64,000 bases of DNA. Source: Blastopirellula sediminis. Lineage in GTDB: Bacteria; Planctomycetota; Planctomycetia; Pirellulales; Pirellulaceae. The stretch covers positions 496,001-560,000 of the forward strand of contig NZ_JAJKFT010000010.1 of NCBI RefSeq assembly GCF_020966755.1, given 5' to 3'. The translations under genes and the position numbers were made by a program. The notes under the pieces are model-generated. The model searched no databases, was not told the DNA's origin, and saw nothing but the letters and a program-made list of their open reading frames with translations. Below are positions 1-8,492 of this stretch, one piece after another (the first letter of the stretch is position 1; each line of letters starts with the position of its first letter).

Positions 1-148
1 AAACAGGGGGACTTCCATCTTACCAGTTATTACCAACGCCGCCAAAAGGAGCGCGAGCCTCCTTAAAAATCGTTGAACGACGGACTGCCGACCTTTAAGA
101 TGCGATCCGATTCGCCCCTCTTCAATTCGCCCTTCGGACGCGTCCTCG

Positions 149-1453
149 ATGACACCCTCGAAAATCGCCGATCCGCTCCGACCTTGGCTCAGCCATCCGA
201 TCGTTCGCCGGCAAGTCCCCCTCTATCCGAAGGACCAGTATGAGGTCTTACTTCATGACGGCGGTCCACATCCTAGCAAAGCCAAACCCGAAGTCCGCCT
301 TGTCGAGTTCGAATCGATGCCGGAGGAGAACCTTTTCGTGGGTCGCGTCCAAGATCCCGTCGAACATCTGAAGTCGGTCAAACAGGGAGATCGCATCTCA
401 TTCATCATCTCGTCGTCGACGTTGTGCGGCGTCATGATCTCGAAGCAGTACTGGAAAGAGCGACCCGATTGGACGATTTGCCGCTGCGAAGGGTGCGACT
501 TCGACGAACTGCTCGCTCCCCCTTCGCAACTGATGTCGGAGATCTATCCAGACCTTCCTAGTGGTACAGCGCCCGCTAGCTTTACAACCGCATGCGGCGT
601 GTGCGGAGAAAAGCAACTGGTGACGCATGGCGTGCTGAAGATCCAATCCAAACGCAAGGCGAAGCGCGCTCCACGCTCGACCACATCGATCACGTTGACG
701 GCGTTACTGTGCGCCGCGATTGGAGCGGCCCCGGGGTTGATCATGTTCTTCACCATCTGGCAGGCGACGGCGCCGATCGTAATCGCGTTGCTGGGCGCCA
801 TTATCGGCGGCGCGCTTAGCCTTCCCGGCGTTTCGGGAGAGCGGGTCGCGACCGGCCTGGCGGCTATGACCATCGCCCGCAACATTCCAGTCGCCGGAAG
901 CCAAATCGCGGACAAGATGATCCAACCGCCCGCACAAGGAGACGTCGATCCGATCTCGAAATGGGCGACTGAAAAGCTGCTCCACTTTTTGACGCCCGAA
1001 TGCCAAGCGCCGCACAACTGGATCATGTTCACGGGCCTCGCTCTCGGATTATTGATAGGCGGCGGCGTTGCGGCGCATGACGTCTCGGCAATCGGGCAAA
1101 GAAATGAAGGACTCGTTCTGCCGCTGCCGGGCTCGAAGGATTCCCTCCTGACCCAAGGGGTAATGGTCGCGATCGCCTTCGCCGTGTGGGGAGGCGGACT
1201 TGGCGGGTTGATTGCTTCCACCGCTTATCGCCGCTTTGTGATCGTCGGCCTAATGGTCGGCGCCATCGGCGCTCTGTTCATGTGGCTGCTGCTCTTGGCC
1301 GGAAACGCCGACAATGGTTATCTGGCGGTGTTCTGCATCGCGAGCGTACTGTGCCTCGCGGTCGCATTGTTCGCAGGATTCCTGTACGCCAACGCTAAAG
1401 TGGATCAGGACTTCTCTCTCGAATTCGATGACGACTCGGAAGAAGACGACTAG
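149..1453 (+). CDS. Hypothetical membrane protein with Cys motifs and six TM segments
   Basis: No family is firmly recognised. The N-terminal ~165 residues are soluble; the stretch around residues 45-85 (charged, with the motif KQGDRISF) faintly resembles DUF2314-type proteins, but this is a guess. Cysteines in CRCEGC (about residue 112) and CGVCGE (about 148) could form a metal-binding knuckle. Residues ~178-425 hold about six hydrophobic helices rich in Gly and Ala, and the tail is strongly acidic (FDDDSEEDD). The ATG at 149 is the first in frame. The stop codon lies in a CTAG palindrome that also supplies the stop of the convergent Rrf2 gene, so the two genes overlap by 4 bases. The coding call is secure from length and composition; the function is unknown. 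Confidence 0.8.
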   Translation: MTPSKIADPLRPWLSHPIVRRQVPLYPKDQYEVLLHDGGPHPSKAKPEVRLVEFESMPEENLFVGRVQDPVEHLKSVKQGDRISFIISSSTLCGVMISKQYWKERPDWTICRCEGCDFDELLAPPSQLMSEIYPDLPSGTAPASFTTACGVCGEKQLVTHGVLKIQSKRKAKRAPRSTTSITLTALLCAAIGAAPGLIMFFTIWQATAPIVIALLGAIIGGALSLPGVSGERVATGLAAMTIARNIPVAGSQIADKMIQPPAQGDVDPISKWATEKLLHFLTPECQAPHNWIMFTGLALGLLIGGGVAAHDVSAIGQRNEGLVLPLPGSKDSLLTQGVMVAIAFAVWGGGLGGLIASTAYRRFVIVGLMVGAIGALFMWLLLLAGNADNGYLAVFCIASVLCLAVALFAGFLYANAKVDQDFSLEFDDDSEEDD

Positions 1454-1878
1454 ATATAGAACATATCTTCGACGGTGCTCCCCGCCTTTTCCGCCATGTC
1501 GGCCAGCGTCGCCGACGAGAGAATTTCGCGCTGAGCCGCCGCCGCTTCGCAGCAAAGGCTCTTCAGCGCCGCCGCGGCCGGAGTCGGCTTTTGCAGCGCG
1601 CCGCACGGTTGATCGTTGTCGCCTTCGATCACCCGATGAATGTCGTAGATCGAGATCTCACTTGGATCGCGGGCCAAGCGATAGCCGCCGGTCGAACCGC
1701 GGGTGCTTTGCACCATCCCGGCGCCTTTGAGCTGCAGCAGGATCTGCGTCAGAAAGTTGACCGGAATGCCATGCGTCGCCGCCAACTCGCGAACGCGAAC
1801 CGGTTCGCCAGATTCGTAGAGCGCCGCCAATTCGATCATGGCGACGCATGCGTATTCGGTTTTGGCGGAGATGTTCAA
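1450..1878 (-). CDS. Rrf2-family transcriptional regulator
   Basis: A 142-aa winged-helix protein of the Rrf2 family (IscR, CymR, NsrR, RirA). The N-terminus MNISAKTEYACVAM and the wing STRGSTGGYRLAR (about residues 58-70) are typical. The start is a TTG at 1878, chosen because family members begin exactly at this motif. Cysteines at 92, 109 and 110 are present; C92 matches the first IscR cluster ligand by position, but the IscR spacing C92-C98-C104 is not kept, so Fe-S binding is uncertain. It lies 39 bases downstream of cysH on the same strand, which suggests it controls sulfate assimilation or cysteine synthesis, perhaps through the inverted repeat at 2791-2809. The role is inferred from context. 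Confidence 0.9.
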   Translation of the reverse strand: MNISAKTEYACVAMIELAALYESGEPVRVRELAATHGIPVNFLTQILLQLKGAGMVQSTRGSTGGYRLARDPSEISIYDIHRVIEGDNDQPCGALQKPTPAAAALKSLCCEAAAAQREILSSATLADMAEKAGSTVEDMFYI

Positions 1879-1917
1879 AACAATTCACGCGGCCGTTACG
1901 CCGCAACATGATGGCGA

Positions 1918-2760
1918 TTACTTGTTCGTGTCGTCGTCCAGCGTGTGCAGTCCGCACTCGGTCTTCGCAAAACCGCTCCAGCGTCCCGCTCGTTCATCTT
2001 CGCCGGCGGTGACGGCTCGCGTGCATGGCCAGCAGCCGATGCTGGTGTAACCCTGGTCATGCAGCGGGTTATACGGGATGTCATGGTCGGTGATCATTTT
2101 CCAGACCCATGACTTCGTCACGTTGGCCAGCGGATTGACTTTCACCAAGCCGAACTTTTTGTCCCAGCCGACGATCGACGCACGGGCTCGGTCATCGCTT
2201 TGATCGCGGCGGATCGCGCTGATCCAGGCATGCTTCCCTTCGGCGCCGCGCTTCAGCACGGTAATCTTGCGATCGAAGCAGCACTGCGTCGGGTTCGTTT
2301 TGTAGAGGGGCAAGCCGCCGGTCTGCGCTTCGTACTCTTCGACGGTCAGATCGGGCTTCATCAGTTCGACCTCGATCCCGAGCTTCTCGGCGATCCGATC
2401 GCGGAGCTCTAGGGTTTCGCGAAACTGGTATCCGGTGTCGAGATTGAAGACCGGCGTCTCGGGGGCGATCTTCGAGAGAATGTAGAGGATCGTGCAACCT
2501 TCGGGACCGAAGGCGGTTCCCATGGTCAACTTCGTCCCAAATCGCTCGGCCGCCCAAGCGATAATTTCTTCCGGAGTCGCCGATTCAAGCTCTTCGCTCT
2601 TCGCAGCCAATTCGGCCAGAAGCTCTTCGGTCGGCTCAAGTTTTCCGGATTCGGTCAGCACTTGCGTCTTCATTGCCGGCTTCAAAATATCGGAAAGTCG
2701 TTTTCTAACAGGGTTTTGCGTTGGTTTGACGACTGATTTCTCCACGTCGTAACTCCACAT
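1918..2760 (-). CDS. cysH: Phosphoadenylyl/adenylyl-sulfate reductase (assimilatory)
   Basis: Reduces adenylylated sulfate (APS or PAPS) to sulfite with thioredoxin, in the cytoplasm. The PP-loop fold is visible (TAFGPEGC, residues 82-89; LDTGYQFRET, 108-116). The paired cysteines C160-C161 (TQCCFDRK) and C243/C246 (GCWPC) are the four [4Fe-4S] ligands that mark the APS-using subtype, and ECGLH (C269) is the catalytic cysteine motif. By family knowledge this favours APS over PAPS as substrate. At 280 aa it is a little longer than usual; an internal Met at residue 30 (nt 2673) is an alternative start that removes a basic leader. It is followed directly by the Rrf2 gene, and an IscR-like palindrome lies 31 bases upstream of the annotated ATG. 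Confidence 0.93.
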   Translation of the reverse strand: MWSYDVEKSVVKPTQNPVRKRLSDILKPAMKTQVLTESGKLEPTEELLAELAAKSEELESATPEEIIAWAAERFGTKLTMGTAFGPEGCTILYILSKIAPETPVFNLDTGYQFRETLELRDRIAEKLGIEVELMKPDLTVEEYEAQTGGLPLYKTNPTQCCFDRKITVLKRGAEGKHAWISAIRRDQSDDRARASIVGWDKKFGLVKVNPLANVTKSWVWKMITDHDIPYNPLHDQGYTSIGCWPCTRAVTAGEDERAGRWSGFAKTECGLHTLDDDTNK

Positions 2761-2790
2761 CCGTGCTGAGCCAACTCAAATCTAAACCAT

Positions 2791-2809
2791 GTTGACCAAC
2801 TTAGTCAAC
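2791..2809. promoter_or_regulatory. Candidate Rrf2-type operator upstream of cysH
   Basis: GTTGACCAACTTAGTCAAC is an inverted repeat with perfect 6-base arms and a 7-base centre in which CCAACTTAG keeps further partial symmetry. It resembles the TTGACYAAnTTRGTCAA pattern of IscR/Rrf2 sites. It sits just upstream of cysH in a cysH-rrf2 operon, so autoregulation is the simplest reading. The match is by eye. Confidence 0.5.
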
Positions 2810-2918
2810 AATCCTTCCGATGCCAACTCTCTTCATCGGTTACAAAGCGGGCGGAACTTCAGATTGGGACGATTTTGTCGATTTTCGGAGGGAATTACCC
2901 CGCCACAGACGGGATCGA

Positions 2919-3024
2919 TGGTGCCATGCTCTTGCGGCGTCTTCGACGGATGAGCATGTCTTCGCCCTGGTAAACCGCATTGAAGACATGCTCATCCGGC
3001 TATCGCCGCAAGAGCATGGCACCA
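2919..3024. repeat. Two-tier inverted repeat (MITE-like or large hairpin)
   Basis: The outer arms are 2919-2939 (begins TGGTGCCATGCTCTTGCGGC) and 3004-3024 (its exact complement). The inner arms are 2948-2963 (GGATGAGCATGTCTTC) and 2982-2997 (its exact complement). The 106-base unit lies between the divergent upstream region of cysH and the 3' end of the antiporter gene. Both arms are nearly perfect over ~37 bases, more than a terminator needs; a small non-autonomous element or an extended structured element is likely. The short plus-strand reading frame over it has no recognisable protein content. Confidence 0.65.
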
Positions 3025-3036
3025 GGCGGTTACCAC

Positions 3037-4674
3037 CTAGTGAGGCGCCAGGTCGAGGGAATCGACCATCGTCAGCAAGGCGCTGGCGACGTGCGACTCT
3101 TCGTCGATCGCCAGGTCGGCGCCCGAGGCGGTTAGCCGCCCGCGCGTTTCCAGATAGCGGCAGCGTGCCATGATCGTCGCCTTTTTGTTCAGCTTGCGGA
3201 TCGAGCGGACGATCGCCACCGCCGCATCATCGCTGGGGACCGAAACGAGCACCAACTGCGCGCGATCGACTTCCGCTTGCTCCAGCGTCTTCATCTTGGT
3301 CGCGTCGCCGGTCACAGTTCGAAAGCCGAGTTGCTCCAGCGGATAAGTGTTCACCGCGTTCATGTCGACGAAGCAGACCGAGATCCCCAGCATCTCAAAC
3401 CGCGACGCAACCTGCTTGGCGATCGGACCGACGCCGATCACTACCGCCTCTTTCACGTCGGACGGGGGGCGTTTCAGCTTTTTGACATGCTTGACCACCT
3501 CCGACAGACGATCCCCCACGGCACGAATGCCGTACTTGATCATCGCCGGCGTCAGCAGCAGCGTCGCGATCGCTAAGACCAGCATCTGGTTGTATTGGTC
3601 GTCGCTGATCAGCTTCAGTTGCATCCCTTCGGAGAGAAGCAAAAAGCTCAATTCGCCGACCTGCGACAAACCAAGCCCAAAGCAGAACGCGACGGGCCAG
3701 CGGACGCCGACCGCTCGCAGCGCTAAAGCGCCGCCGATCGTTTTCAGCAGCAAAATCACCGGCAAACCGATCAAAACGAGCGCCGGATCGCGGACCGCTT
3801 GCTCAATGTGGAGCAAACCGCCGAGCGAGATAAAGAAAATCGCCGCGAACGTTTCGCGGAACGGCAAGATCAACGCGTCGACCTGCTGCGTCAGGCGATT
3901 GCCCGACAAAATCAGCCCCGCCGCAAAGGCGCCCAGCGCCGCCGGTAGATCGAGTTCATGGGCGAGAAAGCACATCCCCCCCAGCACCGCCAGCGCAAAC
4001 AGCACGAGCAGTTCGCGGCTCCGCAGTCGCTGCAGCACCGGAACGCCGATCCTGCGGACGATGCTTCCCGAGACCGGGATGATCGCCAAGAACATCAGCG
4101 AATAGAGGCCAAGTTTCGCCAGATCGAGTCCTGATTTTTCGCTCGCTCCGGCCAACAGCGGGACCATCAGCATCAGCGGCACGATCGCCATGTCTTGGAA
4201 AATCAGGACGCTGATCGACGACACGCCGGCGACCGACGTTTGCACGCCTGCTTCTTTCAGCGCACGGAAGACGAGCACCGTCGAGCTAAGTGCGATCGCC
4301 GACCCCAACAGGATGGCCGCCGACCAATCGAAACCGAGCCCACGAATGATCAGCGCTGCCGGGACCGAGACCGCAATTAACTGGATCGGCCCCCCAACCA
4401 ACAGGCGGAAGGCGAACTCCTGGACCTCGTCGAGCGAGATTTCCATCCCGATCGAAAAGAGGAGGAAGAGGGCCCCTATTTCGGCCAGATGGGCCAGCAC
4501 TTCGCTTTCGCTGGTAAACAGCCCCAGCCCACCGCTGCCGCAGATGGCGCCGATGATCAAATAGCCGACCAGCGACGAAATATGAAACCGGCGGCAGAAG
4601 GCGCCGGAAAGGGCGCCTGCCGTCAGAATCACGATCAGGTCGAGAACGACTTGTTCCGCAGTCGTCGGTTGCAT
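3037..4674 (-). CDS. Kef/CPA2-type cation:proton antiporter with TrkA-N domain
   Basis: A monovalent cation (K+ or Na+)/H+ antiporter of the inner membrane. Residues ~5-380 form about twelve hydrophobic helices typical of the Na+/H+ exchanger domain, and residues ~403-520 form a Rossmann RCK/TrkA-N domain beginning VVIGVGPIAKQVA, a GxGxxA nucleotide-binding loop. The total of 545 aa fits the KefB/YbaL class, though no Kef-specific C-terminal regulation is obvious. The ATG at 4674 begins directly before the first helix. The gene ends within 13 bases of the inverted repeat at 2919-3024. It appears monocistronic. Confidence 0.9.
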   Translation of the reverse strand: MQPTTAEQVVLDLIVILTAGALSGAFCRRFHISSLVGYLIIGAICGSGGLGLFTSESEVLAHLAEIGALFLLFSIGMEISLDEVQEFAFRLLVGGPIQLIAVSVPAALIIRGLGFDWSAAILLGSAIALSSTVLVFRALKEAGVQTSVAGVSSISVLIFQDMAIVPLMLMVPLLAGASEKSGLDLAKLGLYSLMFLAIIPVSGSIVRRIGVPVLQRLRSRELLVLFALAVLGGMCFLAHELDLPAALGAFAAGLILSGNRLTQQVDALILPFRETFAAIFFISLGGLLHIEQAVRDPALVLIGLPVILLLKTIGGALALRAVGVRWPVAFCFGLGLSQVGELSFLLLSEGMQLKLISDDQYNQMLVLAIATLLLTPAMIKYGIRAVGDRLSEVVKHVKKLKRPPSDVKEAVVIGVGPIAKQVASRFEMLGISVCFVDMNAVNTYPLEQLGFRTVTGDATKMKTLEQAEVDRAQLVLVSVPSDDAAVAIVRSIRKLNKKATIMARCRYLETRGRLTASGADLAIDEESHVASALLTMVDSLDLAPH

Positions 4675-4860
4675 GCAATCTCCCAGAGGTCTATCCGTCG
4701 CCTAATGTAGCATCCACAGCGAAAAAATGCGGGGGGCGTCACAGAGACGCAAAGTCCGCGCACTGGTTCGGTAGGTAAATTGCAGCCGCTCCGAATAGGC
4801 TTTAAACTGAGCCGCCGGAAGACTTAGCGAAAATCCCCCCCATGCAAAGCGAAGATTCTG

Positions 4861-6351
4861 ATGGCGACCAAAACCTATTTAGCAGTTGATGTCGGCGCCT
4901 CGAGCGGCCGCGTTCTCGGCGGCGTATTCGATGGCGAGCGAATTCGCCTGGAAGAACTCCACCGGTTTGAGAATGGGCCGACCCACGCCGCCGGAGGCAT
5001 GTACTGGGACTTGCTCCTCCTTTGGAAGAACATCAAGGAAGGGCTGAAAGCGGCCAAAGCGAAATATGGGGATGACATCGTCAGCATGGGGGTCGATACC
5101 TGGGGCGTCGACTTCGCCTTCCTGGGAGACGACGGCGAGCTGCTCGGCAACCCGCGCCATTACCGCGATCCCCGGACCAAGGGGATCTTCGACGACGCCT
5201 TTCAAATCGCCACGCGGGAAGAAATCTTCGCCGAAACCGGGCTGCAATTTCTCGAATTTAATTCGCTCTATCAGCTCTATGCGATGCGTCGGGCGCAAAG
5301 TTCGATCCTCGACGCGGCGGAAGATTTTTTGATGATGCCCGATATTTTTCATTGGCTGCTGACCGGCGAAAAAGGGAACGAAGTTACCAACGCCACCACG
5401 ACGCAGCTCTACAATCCGGTCACCAAGGGCTGGTCGAAAAAGCTGATCGACAAGTTCGGCCTCCCCAGCGTCTTCAAAGAGATCCTCCCGACCGGTACGA
5501 ACCTGGGCAAGCTGCGAGCCGAAGTCGCCGCCGCGACCGGCATTCGAACCGCCGAGGTGATCTTGCCCGGCACGCATGACACGGCCAGCGCCGTCGCCGC
5601 CGTTCCGGCCGCACAGTCCTCCGGCAAAACGCCCAACTGGTGCTACATCTCCAGCGGCACGTGGAGCTTGATGGGGGTCGAAACGACCCACCCGGTCATC
5701 AACGCCAAGTGCGCCGAGTACAACTTCACCAACGAAGGGGGAATCGGCGGCACGACCCGGCTGCTGAAGAACATCGGCGGGCTCTGGCTGGTACAGGAAT
5801 GCCGCCGCATCTGGAAAGAAGCGGGGCACGAATACAGCTGGTCCGAACTGGTCCGCATGTCGGAAGCGGCCACTCCGCTCGCGTCGCTGATCGATCCCGA
5901 TCATCCGAGCTTCTCGGCCCCGGTCAACATGCCGCAGGCGATTCGCGACTTCTGCACGCGCACCGGTCAAAAGCCGCCGCAGTCGGAAGGCGAAGTAATC
6001 CGCTGTGCGCTCGAAAGCCTGGCGATGCGTTACCGCCAGGTCCATGGTTGGCTGCAAGAGCTGACCGGCGGCGAGATCGACACGATTCATATCGTCGGCG
6101 GCGGGGCGCAGAACACGCTGCTCAGCCAGTTCGCAGCCGACTCTTGCAAATGCCGCGTCGTCGCGGGTCCGACCGAAGCGACGGCGGTCGGCAACTTGAT
6201 GACGCAAGCCGTTTCGCTCGGCGACATCGGCAACTTGTGGGAAAGCCGCGAAGTGGTTCGCAACAGCTTTGCGGTTACCGAATTCCAGCCTCGCAACACG
6301 ACCGCATGGGACGAAGCGTACGGTCGATTCCTCAACCTACTCAACAAATAA
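4861..6351 (+). CDS. rhaB: Rhamnulokinase (FGGY carbohydrate kinase)
   Basis: Phosphorylates L-rhamnulose to L-rhamnulose 1-phosphate with ATP in the cytoplasm. The N-terminal actin-like ATPase fold is clear (LAVDVGASSGRVL, residues 7-19), followed by MGVDTWGVDFAFL (~77-89) with the FGGY catalytic Asp region. The C-terminal signature is HIVGGGAQNTLLSQFAAD (~410-427). The length of 496 aa matches RhaB. Fucose or rhamnose kinases are close relatives; the TWGVDF motif favours RhaB. No rhaA or rhaD is visible here; the next gene, 69 bases on, is a Gfo/Idh/MocA oxidoreductase in the same direction, so the pair may serve deoxysugar use. Confidence 0.9.
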   Translation: MATKTYLAVDVGASSGRVLGGVFDGERIRLEELHRFENGPTHAAGGMYWDLLLLWKNIKEGLKAAKAKYGDDIVSMGVDTWGVDFAFLGDDGELLGNPRHYRDPRTKGIFDDAFQIATREEIFAETGLQFLEFNSLYQLYAMRRAQSSILDAAEDFLMMPDIFHWLLTGEKGNEVTNATTTQLYNPVTKGWSKKLIDKFGLPSVFKEILPTGTNLGKLRAEVAAATGIRTAEVILPGTHDTASAVAAVPAAQSSGKTPNWCYISSGTWSLMGVETTHPVINAKCAEYNFTNEGGIGGTTRLLKNIGGLWLVQECRRIWKEAGHEYSWSELVRMSEAATPLASLIDPDHPSFSAPVNMPQAIRDFCTRTGQKPPQSEGEVIRCALESLAMRYRQVHGWLQELTGGEIDTIHIVGGGAQNTLLSQFAADSCKCRVVAGPTEATAVGNLMTQAVSLGDIGNLWESREVVRNSFAVTEFQPRNTTAWDEAYGRFLNLLNK

Positions 6352-6420
6352 CGCCGCGGCGCATCAAGCGCTCGGCGACCCTCAACTACTCTCGAAAGCT
6401 ACAACAGGAGCAAGCAAACC

Positions 6421-7464
6421 ATGATTCGCGTTGGACTCGTCGGCGTCGGTTTCATGGGCTGGATTCACTATCTGGCCTACCAAAAAGTTCGTTCGATGAA
6501 ACTGGCCGCCGTCAGCTCGCGCGATCCCAAACGTTTGAAAGGGGACTGGCGCGGCATCAAGGGGAACTTCGGTCCTCCCGGCGAACAGATCAATCTGAAG
6601 GGGATCGCCGGCTACTCGACCTACGAAGAGCTGCTGGCCGACGACTCGATCGACATGGTCGACCTCTGCTTGCCCCCGGCCATTCACGCCGATTACACCA
6701 TCAAGGCGTTTGAAGCCGGCAAGCACGTCCTGGTCGAAAAGCCGATCGCGGTGACCGTCGCCGACGCCAAGAAGATGGTGAAAGCGTCGCAAAAGACCGG
6801 CAAAATGCTGCTGACCGCTCACTCGCTGCCGTTCTTCCCGGAATACAACTTCGCCCTCAAAGCGGCTCGTAGCGGCCAATACGGCAAAGTCCTCGGCGGC
6901 AGCTTCAAACGCACAATCTCCGACCCGACTTGGGTCGACGGCTTCTGGGATCCGGTCAAAGTAGGCGGCCCGATGGTCGACTTGCAGATTCATGACTCGC
7001 ACTGGATCCGCTTACTGTTCGGCATGCCGACCGCAGTCACCAGCCAAGGTCGCATGCGGGGCGACGTGGTCGAATACGTCAGCTCGCAGTTCGAGTTTGC
7101 AGACAAGAGCCTGGTCGTCAACTTGAACGCCGGCGTGATCGATCAGCCGACTCGTTCGTTCGCCCATGGCTTCGAGATTCACTTTGAAGAAGCGACGATG
7201 CTGTTCGACTTCTGCGTGATCGACGACAAGCCGGTTCTCTCGATGCCGCTGACCGTCATCCCGAAGAAGGGGAAATCGAAGCAGCCGAAACTGGCCGGCG
7301 GCGATCCGGTCGAAGCGTTCATCGCCGAGATGAAAGAAGCGGCCGCGTCGATCGAATCGGGCACGCCGTCCGAAATCCTCTCCGGCGAAGTCGCCGCCGA
7401 CGCGCTGTTGCTCTGCTACAAGCAAACCGAAGCGGTCGTCAAAGGTCGCAAGGTGAAGGTCTAG
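6421..7464 (+). CDS. Gfo/Idh/MocA-family NAD(P)-dependent oxidoreductase
   Basis: A sugar or inositol dehydrogenase-like enzyme. The Rossmann start IRVGLVGVGFMGWIHYLAY (residues 2-20) shows the GxGxxG-type loop, and the EKPIAV motif (~108-113) is the family signature with its catalytic lysine. A second domain (~125-320) carries the beta-sheet substrate side. There is no Tat signal, unlike many planctomycete members, so it is cytoplasmic. An AACAGGAG ribosome-binding site precedes the ATG. It follows rhaB by 69 bases, which suggests co-transcription, but the substrate cannot be read from sequence. A hairpin at 7474-7510 follows. Confidence 0.9.
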   Translation: MIRVGLVGVGFMGWIHYLAYQKVRSMKLAAVSSRDPKRLKGDWRGIKGNFGPPGEQINLKGIAGYSTYEELLADDSIDMVDLCLPPAIHADYTIKAFEAGKHVLVEKPIAVTVADAKKMVKASQKTGKMLLTAHSLPFFPEYNFALKAARSGQYGKVLGGSFKRTISDPTWVDGFWDPVKVGGPMVDLQIHDSHWIRLLFGMPTAVTSQGRMRGDVVEYVSSQFEFADKSLVVNLNAGVIDQPTRSFAHGFEIHFEEATMLFDFCVIDDKPVLSMPLTVIPKKGKSKQPKLAGGDPVEAFIAEMKEAAASIESGTPSEILSGEVAADALLLCYKQTEAVVKGRKVKV

Positions 7465-7473
7465 ACGTATTTG

Positions 7474-7510
7474 GGTTAGGCCCAGGTAGCGGAAGCTACC
7501 TGGGCTAACC
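7474..7510. repeat. Long hairpin after the oxidoreductase gene
   Basis: GGTTAGgCCCAGGTAGC pairs with GCTACCTGGGCTAACC across a GGAA tetraloop, with one bulged G. No long T-run follows, so it may be a REP-like hairpin rather than a classical terminator. Its GGTTAG/CTAACC ends recur in the element at 31144-31328. Confidence 0.6.
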
Positions 7511-7540
7511 GTTTAAATCTATCGCACCTCAGGTAACCTG

Positions 7541-8092
7541 ATGAATCTTGACGAGGCCGCCGCTTTGTTGGCGGAGCTATCTGGCCAGGAAGTCCGTCCC
7601 TACGCGACGCGTGATTTTGGTCGCGATCAAAACCCGGCAGCGCGCTCGGTCGCCGTTTCGCTCGACGACTCGTTCGAGATCCTTGGTGAGATTCGCCCGC
7701 AACTTGGACCGGGGATTCTGGCTTTCGTCGGCTGCACGCGCTCGCTGGCGGAAGGGGCTGATCCCGAGGGGAGCGAAGTGGTGGTCGCATGCGGCGACAA
7801 TCAGTTCGACATCTTGCGGATCGCCCAGACTGATGCGGCGAACTTCGACATGGATACCGAAGATCTGGTGCGGAAGCTGCAAGAGTACGATGCGAAATTC
7901 GGCATCGACATCTTTCATGCCGAGACCGACACGATCCAGTTCCGCCTGTTGCAGCTACCCGACGATATGCCGGCGTTTTGCTCGGACTTGTACGAGTTCT
8001 GCCCCGATATCGTCGACCAGGGAGTCGAGTCGGAGGAAGAACTGGGGCGGATCATTTCGGAGTCAAGCGTCGTCTATCTTTGGTGGGACTGA
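7541..8092 (+). CDS. DUF4253-domain protein
   Basis: A 183-aa soluble protein of unknown function. The C-terminal half matches the DUF4253 pattern: the FDILRIAQTDAANFDMDTED region (~88-107), a conserved DIFHAETDTIQFRL segment (~124-137), the YEFCPDIVDQG motif (~149-159) and the terminal VYLWWD, which is characteristic. The N-terminal ~80 residues are a variable alpha/beta segment. DUF4253 proteins are often linked to Imm-type or SMI1-like families in bacteria, but no toxin is nearby. The gene stands alone between the hairpin at 7474 and a convergent small membrane protein. Confidence 0.75.
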   Translation: MNLDEAAALLAELSGQEVRPYATRDFGRDQNPAARSVAVSLDDSFEILGEIRPQLGPGILAFVGCTRSLAEGADPEGSEVVVACGDNQFDILRIAQTDAANFDMDTEDLVRKLQEYDAKFGIDIFHAETDTIQFRLLQLPDDMPAFCSDLYEFCPDIVDQGVESEEELGRIISESSVVYLWWD

Positions 8093-8120
8093 CGCGAGCG
8101 GTTTCCGCTTCGCCTCCAAC

Positions 8121-8492
8121 TCAATCACGATTGGCGACGAAGAACAAATAGAGCAGACCCGGCAAAGCTCCCAGGCCTCCGCCTAGCATCAGTTCCAACT
8201 TAAAGAACGGCCAACCTTCAAGTAGCATCGAACGGGCGATAATGTACGCATGAACGCCCAGGACGGCGCCAACTCCGATGATGACGCCGGCAATCGTTCC
8301 GTGTAGCCAATTTTGCGTGTAGATCGCGACGCCGATCGCGCCGCCAAGACCGGCGATCGCCAGCCAGACTACATAGGGCAGGACGTTCCAGTCAGGCATA
8401 AAGCCGCCGGAGATGAGCGCACAAATCGTGATCACGATGACGGCGACCCAGCCGCCGATCTGTTCGTTCAGGGTTTCGCCCTCGTCACTCAT
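8121..8492 (-). CDS. Small hypothetical membrane protein, four TM segments
   Basis: 123 aa, with a short charged N-terminus (MSDEGETLNEQ) and about four hydrophobic helices (about 12-30, 36-57, 63-85 and 98-118). No family is recognised. It is convergent with the DUF4253 gene, 28 bases apart. The ATG at 8492 is preceded on the minus strand by AGGAAGCGATA, a plausible ribosome-binding site. It could be an accessory to a transporter, but nothing in the sequence says which. Confidence 0.65.
   Translation of the reverse strand: MSDEGETLNEQIGGWVAVIVITICALISGGFMPDWNVLPYVVWLAIAGLGGAIGVAIYTQNWLHGTIAGVIIGVGAVLGVHAYIIARSMLLEGWPFFKLELMLGGGLGALPGLLYLFFVANRD

Noticed and set aside
2820-3173. A 117-aa plus-strand open frame between cysH and the antiporter
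   Set aside because: It reads through the inverted repeat at 2919-3024 and the 3' end of the antiporter; no conserved motif or ribosome-binding site.
7541-8186. A 212-aa frame starting at 7548 over the DUF4253 gene
   Set aside because: Out-of-frame shadow rich in Arg and Ser; the DUF4253 frame shows the terminal LWWD motif.
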